Under the pieces are notes generated by a model, which ran no database searches, was not told the DNA's origin, and saw only the letters and a list, made by a program, of their open reading frames with translations. A stretch of DNA of 64,000 nt from Sphaerotilus hippei (lineage in GTDB: Bacteria; Pseudomonadota; Gammaproteobacteria; Burkholderiales; Burkholderiaceae_C), in the NCBI RefSeq assembly GCF_003201595.1, contig NZ_QJJS01000003.1:40979-104978 (forward strand). Direction: 5' to 3'. The translations under genes were made by a program, and so were the position numbers. This document shows positions 8,076 through 15,567 of this stretch, one piece after another. The stretch's first letter is position 1. Each line of letters starts with the position of its first letter.

Positions 8076-8714
8076 ATGGCATGGACCCGCGATGAAATGG
8101 CCGCCCGCGCAGCCAAGGAACTGTCCGACGGCTTCTACGTGAACCTGGGCATCGGCCTGCCCACGCTGGTGGCCAACCACGTGCCCGAGGGCATGGAGGT
8201 CTGGCTGCAGAGCGAGAACGGCCTGCTGGGCATCGGCCCCTTCCCGACCGAGGATGCGGTCGACGCCGACCTGATCAACGCCGGCAAGCAGACCGTGACC
8301 ACGCTGCCGGGCTCGTCGATCTTCTCCAGCGCCGACAGCTTCGGCATGATCCGCGGCGGCAAGATCAACCTGGCCATCCTGGGCGCGATGCAGGTCAGCG
8401 AGAAGGGCGACCTGGCCAACTGGATGATCCCGGGCAAGATGGTCAAGGGCATGGGCGGCGCGATGGACCTGGTCGCCGGCGTGCGCAGCGTCGTCGTGCT
8501 GATGGAGCATGTGGCGACCAAGAAGGACGGCACGGTCGACCTGAAGATCCTGCCCGAGTGCACCCTGCCGCTGACCGGCCTGGGTGTGGTCGACCGCATC
8601 ATCACCGACCTGGCGGTGCTCGACGTGACCCCGCACGGGCTCAAGCTGGTCGAGCTGGCCCCGGGCGTGAGCCGCGAGGAAGTGCAGGCCAAGACCGGTG
8701 TGCCGCTGCAGTGA
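8076..8714 (+). CDS. scoB: 3-oxoacid CoA-transferase subunit B
   Basis: Subunit B of the CoA-transferase, 212 residues. It contains the catalytic-glutamate motif [10 protein letters not shown] (Glu forms the thioester with CoA) near residue 48, preceded by [16 protein letters not shown], and the GGAMDLVAG segment typical of subunit B. The start at 8076 ([13 protein letters not shown]) follows GAGGAG at 8061-8066, a clear ribosome-binding site overlapping the end of scoA. A strong hairpin terminator follows about 40 bases after the stop, closing the two-gene operon. Confidence 0.95.
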   Translation: MAWTRDEMAARAAKELSDGFYVNLGIGLPTLVANHVPEGMEVWLQSENGLLGIGPFPTEDAVDADLINAGKQTVTTLPGSSIFSSADSFGMIRGGKINLAILGAMQVSEKGDLANWMIPGKMVKGMGGAMDLVAGVRSVVVLMEHVATKKDGTVDLKILPECTLPLTGLGVVDRIITDLAVLDVTPHGLKLVELAPGVSREEVQAKTGVPLQ

Positions 8715-8753
8715 AGTGAGCCGGCGCCGGTGGCGCGCGTGAAGAAGTCTCGA

Positions 8754-8780
8754 ACAGGGCCTGCGGGCCCTGTCTCTTTT
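8754..8780 (+). terminator. Rho-independent terminator after scoAB
   Basis: ACAGGGCC (8754-8761), loop TGCG, then GGCCCTGT (8766-8773) form a perfect 8-base-pair stem, followed by CTCTTTT. Position 40 bases after the scoB stop fits transcription termination of the scoAB operon. Confidence 0.8.
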
Positions 8781-8983
8781 CTGGCGCTTGTGTGGCGAGA
8801 TGTTTCGCACCGGCGCCGCCGCACGAGGCAGCCCGCCTCAGGCTCGCACGAGCCTCGGAACACCGCTTACTTTTGCCCACTTTACGGGCTCGAAGTCGCT
8901 TCCGGAATCGACACAATGCGGATACCGAACAATGTGTACTTGTACAGATTCAAGTGCCGTTCTCCTGGCGCAGCCGTATCCGC

Positions 8984-11212
8984 ATGTCCAAGACTCCACC
9001 CCGGAAACTCGCTTTCCTCTCGATGGCCACGGCCCTGGCCTTGTTGTCCGCCTGTGGCGGCGGTGGTGACGAGGCCGCCGAGGCGTCGGCCGCCACCGCG
9101 GCCGGCACCGACACCGCGGCAGCGGCCACGACCGATGGCACGACCACCACCACCGAGGCCCGCACGGCCCAGGCGCTGGCCGTCAGCACGCCGACGCTGA
9201 CGGTGCGGGCCCGCGCGACGCTCTACGGCGGCGTGGGGCCGATCATGGTGGTGCGCATCAACGGCGTGCAGATCGGCAGCGTCGAGGTGCGCAGCACCAC
9301 GACGGCCAGCTACTCGTTCTCGGCCGCCACGCTGGTCGGCGGGGCGAAGGTCGAGGTGGTGTTCACCAACGACCAGTACAACGCCAGCACCGGCGAGGAC
9401 CGCAACCTCTACATCGAGCAGCTGAGCGACGGCACCTCCACCGTGCTGCCCACCGCCACCGGTGCGGTGGTGGACTGGGGCAGCGGTGCCGAGGCCTTCG
9501 ACAACGTGCTGGTCTGGCCGGGGCGCACCGACCTCACGTCCGCCGGCGCGCTGCGCCTGACCTGGCCGGTGACCACGACCGCGTCGACCGCGGCCACCGT
9601 GCTGGCCCAGCGGGCCGAGGCCTCGCGTTTCCTGATGCAGGCCACCTTCGGGCCGACCCCGGGCGACATCGACACCGTGCTGGCCAAGGGCCAGTCCGGC
9701 TGGATCGATGCCCAGCTGGCACTGCCGGTGACGGACCATTACGTGCCCTACGTCGACCTGTCCTACAGCCTGGGTCCCGACTACCGGGCCGGTGGCTCCA
9801 AGCGCGATGGGTACCGGGTGTCGACCGCCTTCTGGTCGGCGGCCCGCTCGGCGCCGGACCAGTTGCGCCGGCGCACCGCGTTCGCGCTGCACCAGATCCT
9901 GATGGCGTCGATGAACGATTCGACGGTGGCCTACAACGACCGGGCCTATGCCCACTACCTCGACGGGCTGAACCGGCATGCGCTGGGCAACTTCCGGGCG
10001 CTGCTCGAGGAGGTGGCGCTCAGCCCGGCGATGGGCCTCTACCTGTCGCACCTGCGCAACCGCAAGGAGGACACCAGCACCGGTCGCCTGCCCGACGAGA
10101 ACTTCGCCCGCGAGGTGATGCAGCTCTTCACCATCGGCCTCTACGAGCTCAACAGCGACGGCAGCTACAAGCGCGACAGCGCGGGCAAGCCCATCGAGAC
10201 CTACGGCAACGCCGACGTGATGGCGATGGCCAAGGTGTTCACCGGCTTCAGCTGGGGTTTCCCGGACAGCCAGCTCACCGAAGCCAACTTCCTCTGGGGT
10301 GGGCCCGACTACACCCAGGCGGTCGACCAGCGGCTCGACGTGCAGCGCATGAAGGCCTATCCGGGCCAGCACTCCACCGCGCAGAAGACGCTGTTCGCGG
10401 GCAAGTCGTGGGCCGTCACCCTGCCGGCCGGCGCGACCGCGGCCAACGACCTGCGCATCGCGCTGGACACGCTGTTCAACCACCCCAACGTCGGTCCGTT
10501 CATCGGCCGCCAGCTGATCCAGCGCCTGGTGACCAGCCAGCCCAGCGCGGCCTATGTCGGCCGGGTGGCCGCGGTGTTCGCCAACAACGGCAAGGGCGTG
10601 CGCGGGGACCTCGCGGCGGTGGTGCGGGCCATCCTGACCGATGCCGAGGCGCGGGGCACGCCCACGGCCACCTCCGGCAAGCTGCGCGAGCCGGTGCTGC
10701 GGGTGGCGCACTGGATGCGGGCGTTCGAGTCGACCTCCGTCAGCAACACCTTCACCTTCAGCTGGGACGTGATGCCCACCGGGCAGATGGCGCTCTACGC
10801 GCCCTCGGTCTTCGGCTACTTCCGTCCGGGCTACGTGCCGCCCAACACCGCCTTCTCGACCAGCGGCATGACGGTGCCCGAGTTCCAGATCGTCAACGAG
10901 GCCACCGCGGCGAGCTGGGTCAACCTGGCCGAGAACATGGCCTGGTACGGCCTGGGCTGGGTCAACAACCGCCAGGAGATCTCCTCGGCCTACGCCGAGC
11001 AGGTGCGCCTGCTGAACGCGGGGGACACCGCCGGTTTCCTCGACAGCCTCGACGTGATGCTGATGGGCGGGCGCATGAGCACGTCCCTGCGCCAGGCCAT
11101 CACCGACGCCATGGCCACCGTCTGGGTGACCGGCAGCGGCTCGGCGCTGGCCCGCACCCGCATGGCGGTCTTCATCGTCATGGCCTCCCCTGAATACCTC
11201 GTGCAACGCTGA
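8984..11212 (+). CDS. DUF1800 lipoprotein with N-terminal CBM60-like module
   Basis: A 742-residue exported protein. The start at 8984 gives a lipoprotein signal peptide with lipobox LLSAC at about residues 20-24. A Thr/Ala-rich linker follows, then (about 65-190) a domain resembling calcium-dependent xylan-binding modules of the CBM60 type: RARATLYGGVGPIMVVRING, VVFTNDQYN and DRNLYIEQL. The remainder is the DUF1800 domain, shown by RRRTAFALHQILMAS and the hallmark LPDENFAREVMQLFTIGLYE. DUF1800 proteins have no established biochemical role but nearly always pair with DUF1501 proteins, as here with four bases between the genes. The lipid anchor and carbohydrate-binding-like module suggest surface or periplasmic glycan contact, which is inference. 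Confidence 0.85.
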   Translation: MSKTPPRKLAFLSMATALALLSACGGGGDEAAEASAATAAGTDTAAAATTDGTTTTTEARTAQALAVSTPTLTVRARATLYGGVGPIMVVRINGVQIGSVEVRSTTTASYSFSAATLVGGAKVEVVFTNDQYNASTGEDRNLYIEQLSDGTSTVLPTATGAVVDWGSGAEAFDNVLVWPGRTDLTSAGALRLTWPVTTTASTAATVLAQRAEASRFLMQATFGPTPGDIDTVLAKGQSGWIDAQLALPVTDHYVPYVDLSYSLGPDYRAGGSKRDGYRVSTAFWSAARSAPDQLRRRTAFALHQILMASMNDSTVAYNDRAYAHYLDGLNRHALGNFRALLEEVALSPAMGLYLSHLRNRKEDTSTGRLPDENFAREVMQLFTIGLYELNSDGSYKRDSAGKPIETYGNADVMAMAKVFTGFSWGFPDSQLTEANFLWGGPDYTQAVDQRLDVQRMKAYPGQHSTAQKTLFAGKSWAVTLPAGATAANDLRIALDTLFNHPNVGPFIGRQLIQRLVTSQPSAAYVGRVAAVFANNGKGVRGDLAAVVRAILTDAEARGTPTATSGKLREPVLRVAHWMRAFESTSVSNTFTFSWDVMPTGQMALYAPSVFGYFRPGYVPPNTAFSTSGMTVPEFQIVNEATAASWVNLAENMAWYGLGWVNNRQEISSAYAEQVRLLNAGDTAGFLDSLDVMLMGGRMSTSLRQAITDAMATVWVTGSGSALARTRMAVFIVMASPEYLVQR

Positions 11213-11216
11213 CGCC

Positions 11217-12641
11217 ATGACCACTTCGCGACGACACTTCCTTCGCACCGCCTCCGGCCTGGCTGCCGCGGTCGGTCCGCTCCACACCCACCTGGCCTCG
11301 CCGTTCGCGCTCAGCCTCGCGGGGCTGGGGGCGATGGCCTCCCAGAGCGCCTCGGCGGCCGACACCAGCGGCTACCGCGCCCTGGTCTGCCTGTTCATGA
11401 ACGGCGGCAACGATGCCCACAACTGGGTGGTGCCCATCGACGCCACGGGCCATGCCCAGTACACGGCCGTGCGCCGCGAGCTGGCCTGGCCGCTGGCCCG
11501 GCTGCAGGGCATCACCAGCACGACCCAGGGCTCGGGCCGCAGCTTCGGCATGCCGCAGGAGCTGGCGCCGCTGCGCAGCTGGTACGAGGCGGGGCGGGCG
11601 GCGGTGCTGGCCAACGTCGGCCCGCTGGTGCGGCCGATCACCAAGGCCGAATACCTGGCCGGCACGGCCCTGCCCAGCAAGCTCTTCTCGCACAACGACC
11701 AGCAGTCGACCTGGCAGTCGCTGTCGCCCGAAGGGGCGCTGTCGGGCTGGGGCGGACGCATGGGCGACCTGCTGATGTCGGCCAACTCGCAGCCGGTGTT
11801 CACCGCGGTGTCCTCGGCCGGCAATGCGGTGTTCCTGTCGGGCAACAGCGTGACGCAGTACCAGGTCAGCGTCGACGGCCCGGTGGGCGTCAACCACCTC
11901 ACCCGCGGCTGGGGGCTGGAGTCGAACTCGGCGTCGCCCGTGCTGCGCACGGTGCTGCAGACCTCCGGCAGCAACGTGTTCCAGTCCGAGTACGCCCGGG
12001 TCATGCGGCGATCGCTCGAGACGGCCGCGACGCTGCGCACCGCGCTGTCGTCCACCGCGGTGCCCGCGCTGCCGACCTCGGCCATCGCCCTGCCGTCGGG
12101 CGGCACGCTGAACCTGAGCCAGGACGACCTCGCCCGCCAGTTGCGCATCGTCGCGCAGATGATCGGCGCCGGCCCCGCCATGGGCATGCGCCGCCAGGTC
12201 TTCATGGTGTCGATCGGCGGCTTCGACACCCATGCCTTCCAGTGGCGTGACCAGCCGCTGCTGATGTCGCGCGTGGCCCATTCGGTCGACTGGTTCCTGC
12301 GCACGCTGCAGGGCATCGGCCTGTTCGACAACACCCTGCTGTTCACCGCCAGCGACTTCGGCCGCACGCTGACGAGCAACGGCGCGGGCAGCGACCACGG
12401 CTGGGGCTCGCATCACTTCGTCGCCGGCGGGGCGGTGCGTGGCCGCACGATCTACGGCAGCTTCCCGGTCACGGCGCTGGGCACGGCCACCGACGCCGGC
12501 TCCGGGCGCCTGCTGCCGACCACCTCGGTGACCCAGTACGCCGCGACGATGGGGCGCTGGATGGGCCTGACGTCGTCCGAGCTGGCGACGGTGCTGCCCG
12601 ACCTGGGCAACTACTCGAACACCGCCCTCGGTTTTGTGTGA
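11217..12641 (+). CDS. DUF1501 Tat-exported protein, partner of the DUF1800 gene
   Basis: A 474-residue protein with a twin-arginine signal (TSRRHFLRTASGLAAA) and a signal-peptide end near ASA-ADT. The mature part is DUF1501, a member of the alkaline phosphatase/sulfatase superfamily by fold: LVCLFMNGGNDAHNWVVP near the start, SHNDQQSTWQ, IGGFDTHAFQ, and GSDHGWGSHHFVAGGAV towards the end, with His/Asp residues placed as metal ligands. Enzymatic activity has not been established for the family. It lies four bases downstream of the DUF1800 lipoprotein gene and is clearly co-transcribed. Tat export suggests folding with a metal cofactor in the cytoplasm. Confidence 0.88.
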   Translation: MTTSRRHFLRTASGLAAAVGPLHTHLASPFALSLAGLGAMASQSASAADTSGYRALVCLFMNGGNDAHNWVVPIDATGHAQYTAVRRELAWPLARLQGITSTTQGSGRSFGMPQELAPLRSWYEAGRAAVLANVGPLVRPITKAEYLAGTALPSKLFSHNDQQSTWQSLSPEGALSGWGGRMGDLLMSANSQPVFTAVSSAGNAVFLSGNSVTQYQVSVDGPVGVNHLTRGWGLESNSASPVLRTVLQTSGSNVFQSEYARVMRRSLETAATLRTALSSTAVPALPTSAIALPSGGTLNLSQDDLARQLRIVAQMIGAGPAMGMRRQVFMVSIGGFDTHAFQWRDQPLLMSRVAHSVDWFLRTLQGIGLFDNTLLFTASDFGRTLTSNGAGSDHGWGSHHFVAGGAVRGRTIYGSFPVTALGTATDAGSGRLLPTTSVTQYAATMGRWMGLTSSELATVLPDLGNYSNTALGFV

Positions 12642-12968
12642 CGGTTGTCGGACGACGGGTTACCGAGGGGTTTCACCAGGGAGCGGGCCGACGCCAGAGC
12701 GAAGACGCAAGATCGGCGGGCTGAAACCGTTGTCACCACGGTTCATCGTCCGTGCAGACCCGGATGGACGCGCGGGCCTTGCGACGAAGCAGGGTCCGGG
12801 CCGGCCGTTGCGGGCGTCCCGCGGCGACACTGATCCGGCCCGGCGGGCCGGGAGAACCCTTGAAATGGGATCGATCCGGCCGGGCGCGCCGGTGGCACGG
12901 AACTGGCCCCTGAGGGTTCAGCCTGCAACAGCAGGTGTTCGACCGAACCCATCAGAAGGAGACCTTCC
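12642..12968. other. Intergenic region upstream of the porin gene
   Basis: About 327 bases with no convincing gene. It holds a candidate sigma-54 promoter at 12893-12908 and the porin ribosome-binding site (AGAAGGAGA, about 12955-12963). No terminator with a T-run is evident after the DUF1501 gene. Confidence 0.5.
12893..12908 (+). promoter_or_regulatory. Candidate sigma-54 (-24/-12) promoter for the porin gene
   Basis: TGGCACG (12893-12899), four bases, then TGGCC (12904-12908). The -24 GG and -12 GC pairs have the correct ten-base spacing for RpoN promoters, with one mismatch (TGGC instead of TTGC). The predicted start of transcription would lie about 50 bases before the porin ATG. One match in GC-rich DNA can arise by chance. 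Confidence 0.35.
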
Positions 12969-14156
12969 ATGCAACCGACGATCCTCGCCCGCGCCGCCGC
13001 CCTGTGCCTGCTGGCTGCTGCCGGCAGCAGCCACGCCGTCAGCTTCACCCAGGGCGACATGACCCTGGACATCAATGGCACGATCAACGGCTTCTACCTG
13101 AACCGGGACGTCACCACCACCGTCAAGGCCACCGGCGCCCAGACCAGGACGCAGGACAGCGCCGTCGGCAACGGCCTGCTGCCGGGCTGGATCAACTTCG
13201 TGGCCACCACCAAGGTGGATGAGCAGGACATCAAGGCGCACATCAGCTTCGCCCCGGGCCTGAACAACAACTCCACCATCGTCGGCCTGCCCAATGCGGC
13301 CACGCCCGGCAATGGCAATCCCTACAGCCAGATCGACACGCGCAACGTCTACTTCCAGTTCGGCAACGCCAGCTGGGGCCGCCTGAAGTTCGGCCGTGAC
13401 ATCGGCCTGTTCGGCCAGAACGTCATCCTGTCGGACATGACGCTGCTGGGCGTGGGTGGCACGACCGGAGCCAACATCCCGTTCAACACCACCTTCGGCA
13501 TGATCGGCCACGGCTACATGTACACCGGCTTCCAGCCGCAGATCACCTACTCGACGCCGGACCTGGGTGGCCTCTCGGCGGCCGCCGGCATCTTCCAGCC
13601 GAGCAAGTTCGCCGGGGATTCCACCAAGAGCCCGGGTTTCCAGGCCAAGGTCGACTACGACTTCAAGGGGGCGGCCAACGGCAAGGTCTGGGCCGGGCTG
13701 GTCAGCCAGAACACCCACTGCTCGAACTCGCCCTGCAGCACGCCGGCCTTCAACGCCCGCGGCTTCGAGCTGGGGGCCAAGGCCGGCGTCGGGGATTTCG
13801 AGGCGCTGGCCTACGGCTTCACCGGCAAGGGCCTGGGCCTGTCGACCGTCGGGGCCCAGTTCTTCGGCGGCAGCGACGGCGCCGGCAACCGCACCGAGTC
13901 CAAGGGTTATTTCCTGCAAGGCACCTACAGGATGGGGGCGACCAAGCTCGGCCTGAACCTGGGCCAGAACAAGGACAAGGGCGGCGTGCTGGGGGCGGGC
14001 AACGAGCGCAAGAACACGGCCTACACCGCCGGCGTCTACCACGCGCTCAACAAGTACATCACCCTGGTGGGCGAGTACAACAACGAGAAGGTCACCGACA
14101 GCACGACCGAGACCAGGTCGCGCACGCTGTCGCTGGGTGGCATCGTCTTCTTCTGA
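12969..14156 (+). CDS. Gram-negative porin (betaproteobacterial Porin_4 type)
   Basis: A 395-residue outer-membrane beta-barrel porin for small hydrophilic solutes. It has a signal peptide (ILARAAALCLLAAAGSSHA, cleavage before VSF), alternating amphipathic strands throughout, the family segment FGNASWGRLKFGRDIGLFGQ near residue 130, and a C-terminal aromatic residue (GGIVFF) recognised by the BAM machinery. Two cysteines near CSNSPCSTP may form a loop disulfide. The start is supported by AGAAGGAGA just upstream. No neighbour reveals its substrate; the DUF1800/DUF1501 pair upstream is on the same strand but separated by 327 bases with its own candidate promoter. Confidence 0.88.
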   Translation: MQPTILARAAALCLLAAAGSSHAVSFTQGDMTLDINGTINGFYLNRDVTTTVKATGAQTRTQDSAVGNGLLPGWINFVATTKVDEQDIKAHISFAPGLNNNSTIVGLPNAATPGNGNPYSQIDTRNVYFQFGNASWGRLKFGRDIGLFGQNVILSDMTLLGVGGTTGANIPFNTTFGMIGHGYMYTGFQPQITYSTPDLGGLSAAAGIFQPSKFAGDSTKSPGFQAKVDYDFKGAANGKVWAGLVSQNTHCSNSPCSTPAFNARGFELGAKAGVGDFEALAYGFTGKGLGLSTVGAQFFGGSDGAGNRTESKGYFLQGTYRMGATKLGLNLGQNKDKGGVLGAGNERKNTAYTAGVYHALNKYITLVGEYNNEKVTDSTTETRSRTLSLGGIVFF

Positions 14157-14194
14157 TCCCGGTCACGCCGGGGCACGGGCCCGGCCCGTGAAGT

Positions 14195-14239
14195 GACGGC
14201 GGCGTGTGCGGGGTGGGCCGCACGCGCCGTCTTCCTTTC
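14195..14239 (+). terminator. Probable terminator after the porin gene
   Basis: A long, slightly bulged hairpin: the arm starting GACGGC at 14195 pairs with the arm ending GCCGTC at 14231 through about 14 base pairs, followed by TTCCTTTC. It lies between the convergent porin and bpt genes and could act in the plus direction. Confidence 0.5.
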
Positions 14240-14260
14240 GGGCCCGGGACCGTCGGGCCG

Positions 14261-15079
14261 TCAACCGGCCTCGGCAGGCGCCTGATGGCCACCCGGGCGG
14301 GCCGGATCGCCGTGGCGCTGCCAGCGGCCGTCGGCCGCCAGCAGCTCGTGGGGCAGGAACTGCGACTTGTAGGCCATCTTGCGGCTCTGGTCGATCCAGT
14401 AGCCCAGGTAGACGTGGGGCAGCCGCAGCTCGCGCGCCTGCTCGATCTGCCACAGCACGTTGTAGGTGCCGTAGCTGGCCTCGTCGTCGGGCTCGTAGAA
14501 GGTGTAGACCGCCGACAGGCCGTCGTCGAGCACGTCGAGGATGGAGACCATCTTCAGCACGTCGCGGCCATCGGGCTGGCGCTGGCGGAACTCCACCAGC
14601 CGCGAGTTGACCCGGCTCTGCAGCAGGAACTGGGTGTACTGGTCGATCGAATCCTGGTCCATGCCGCCGCCCGAGTGGCGCTGCATCTGGTAGCGCAGGT
14701 AGAGCGCGTAGTGCTCGTCGACGAAACCCAGCCGCATGACCCGGGCCTCGAGCCCCTGGTGGGCCTTCCAGGCGCGGCGCTGGCTGCGCCGGGGCTGGAA
14801 GTCGGCCACGGGGATGCGCAGCGGCACACAGGCCCGGCAGCCGTCGCAGTAGGGCCGGTAGGTGAACAGGCCGCTGCGGCGGAACCCCGCGGCCACCAGC
14901 TCCGAGTAGGTGTCGGCGTGGATCAGGTGCGAGGGCGTGGCCACCTGGGAGCGCGCCTGCCGCCCGCCCAGGTAGCTGCAGGGGTAGGGCGCGGTGGCAT
15001 AGAACTGCAGCTGCGCGAGTGGAAGATCCTTCGGGTAGGTCACGGTACGGCGGTCCCTCGTGCCGGGCGCACGCTCCAT
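14261..15079 (-). CDS. bpt: Aspartate/glutamate leucyltransferase (Bpt)
   Basis: Transfers leucine from Leu-tRNA to N-terminal Asp or Glu of proteins, marking them for ClpS/ClpAP degradation (bacterial N-degron pathway). The 272-residue protein matches the bacterial ATE1-like family: [14 protein letters not shown] near residue 25, the Cys-containing motif [17 protein letters not shown], the [12 protein letters not shown] segment, and the C-terminal [19 protein letters not shown]. The first about 15 residues (before [13 protein letters not shown]) are weakly conserved, so a start slightly downstream is possible. Its usual neighbour aat lies three genes upstream on the same strand, separated by a kinase/regulator pair. 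Confidence 0.93.
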   Translation of the reverse strand: MERAPGTRDRRTVTYPKDLPLAQLQFYATAPYPCSYLGGRQARSQVATPSHLIHADTYSELVAAGFRRSGLFTYRPYCDGCRACVPLRIPVADFQPRRSQRRAWKAHQGLEARVMRLGFVDEHYALYLRYQMQRHSGGGMDQDSIDQYTQFLLQSRVNSRLVEFRQRQPDGRDVLKMVSILDVLDDGLSAVYTFYEPDDEASYGTYNVLWQIEQARELRLPHVYLGYWIDQSRKMAYKSQFLPHELLAADGRWQRHGDPARPGGHQAPAEAG

Positions 15080-15123
15080 CGGCGTCGGCCCCGGTGCACC
15101 GTCATCATAGGGTCACCGGCGCC

Positions 15124-15567
15124 TCAGCGGGCGTCGAGCCCCGGCGGCGGGGCGTTGGTGGCCACCCAGTAGACCCCCAGGGCCGCCACGGTCCGGGCGA
15201 AGTCGTCGAAGTCGAGCGGCTTGCGCACATAGCTGTTGGCGCCGTTGCGGTAGCTGCCCAGGCGGTCGATCTCCTCGTCCGACGAGGTCAGGATCACCAC
15301 CGGCAGCAGGCGGGTCTGCTCGCGTGCACGCAGCTCGGCCAGCACCTCGACGCCCGACAACCGGGGCAGGCCGATGTCCAGCAGCACGACCGTGGGCAGC
15401 AGCGGCCCTTCCCGGTCGGCGTATTCGCCCTGGCGAAACAGGTAGTCGAGCGCCTGCTGCCCGTCGCGCACGACGTCGATGCGGTCGACCACGTCGGCCC
15501 GGCGCAGCGCCCGCAGCGTCAGCTTCTCGTCCTGGGGATTGTCCTCAACCAGCAGGATGGTCTTCAT
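15124..15567 (-). CDS. Single-domain response regulator
   Basis: A 147-residue receiver-only protein: acidic pocket LLVEDN, phospho-acceptor Asp at residue 64 (VVLLDIGLPRL), the Thr/Ser at VILTSSDEE and Lys 116 in SYVRKPLDF. The spacing with an insertion before the Asp strand (RQGEYADREGPLLP) is typical of Rcp1-type regulators paired with large PAS kinases. The start at 15567 (MKTILLVEDN) puts the ATG 23 bases inside the 3' end of the upstream kinase gene, so the two are translationally linked. There is no output domain; it may pass phosphate to another protein or act by binding. Confidence 0.88.
   Translation of the reverse strand: MKTILLVEDNPQDEKLTLRALRRADVVDRIDVVRDGQQALDYLFRQGEYADREGPLLPTVVLLDIGLPRLSGVEVLAELRAREQTRLLPVVILTSSDEEIDRLGSYRNGANSYVRKPLDFDDFARTVAALGVYWVATNAPPPGLDAR

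Noticed and set aside
8882..11365. Long open frame on the minus strand opposite the DUF1800 gene
   Set aside because: Translation rich in Arg/Gly/His with no motif; the plus-strand frame has clear DUF1800 and lipobox features.
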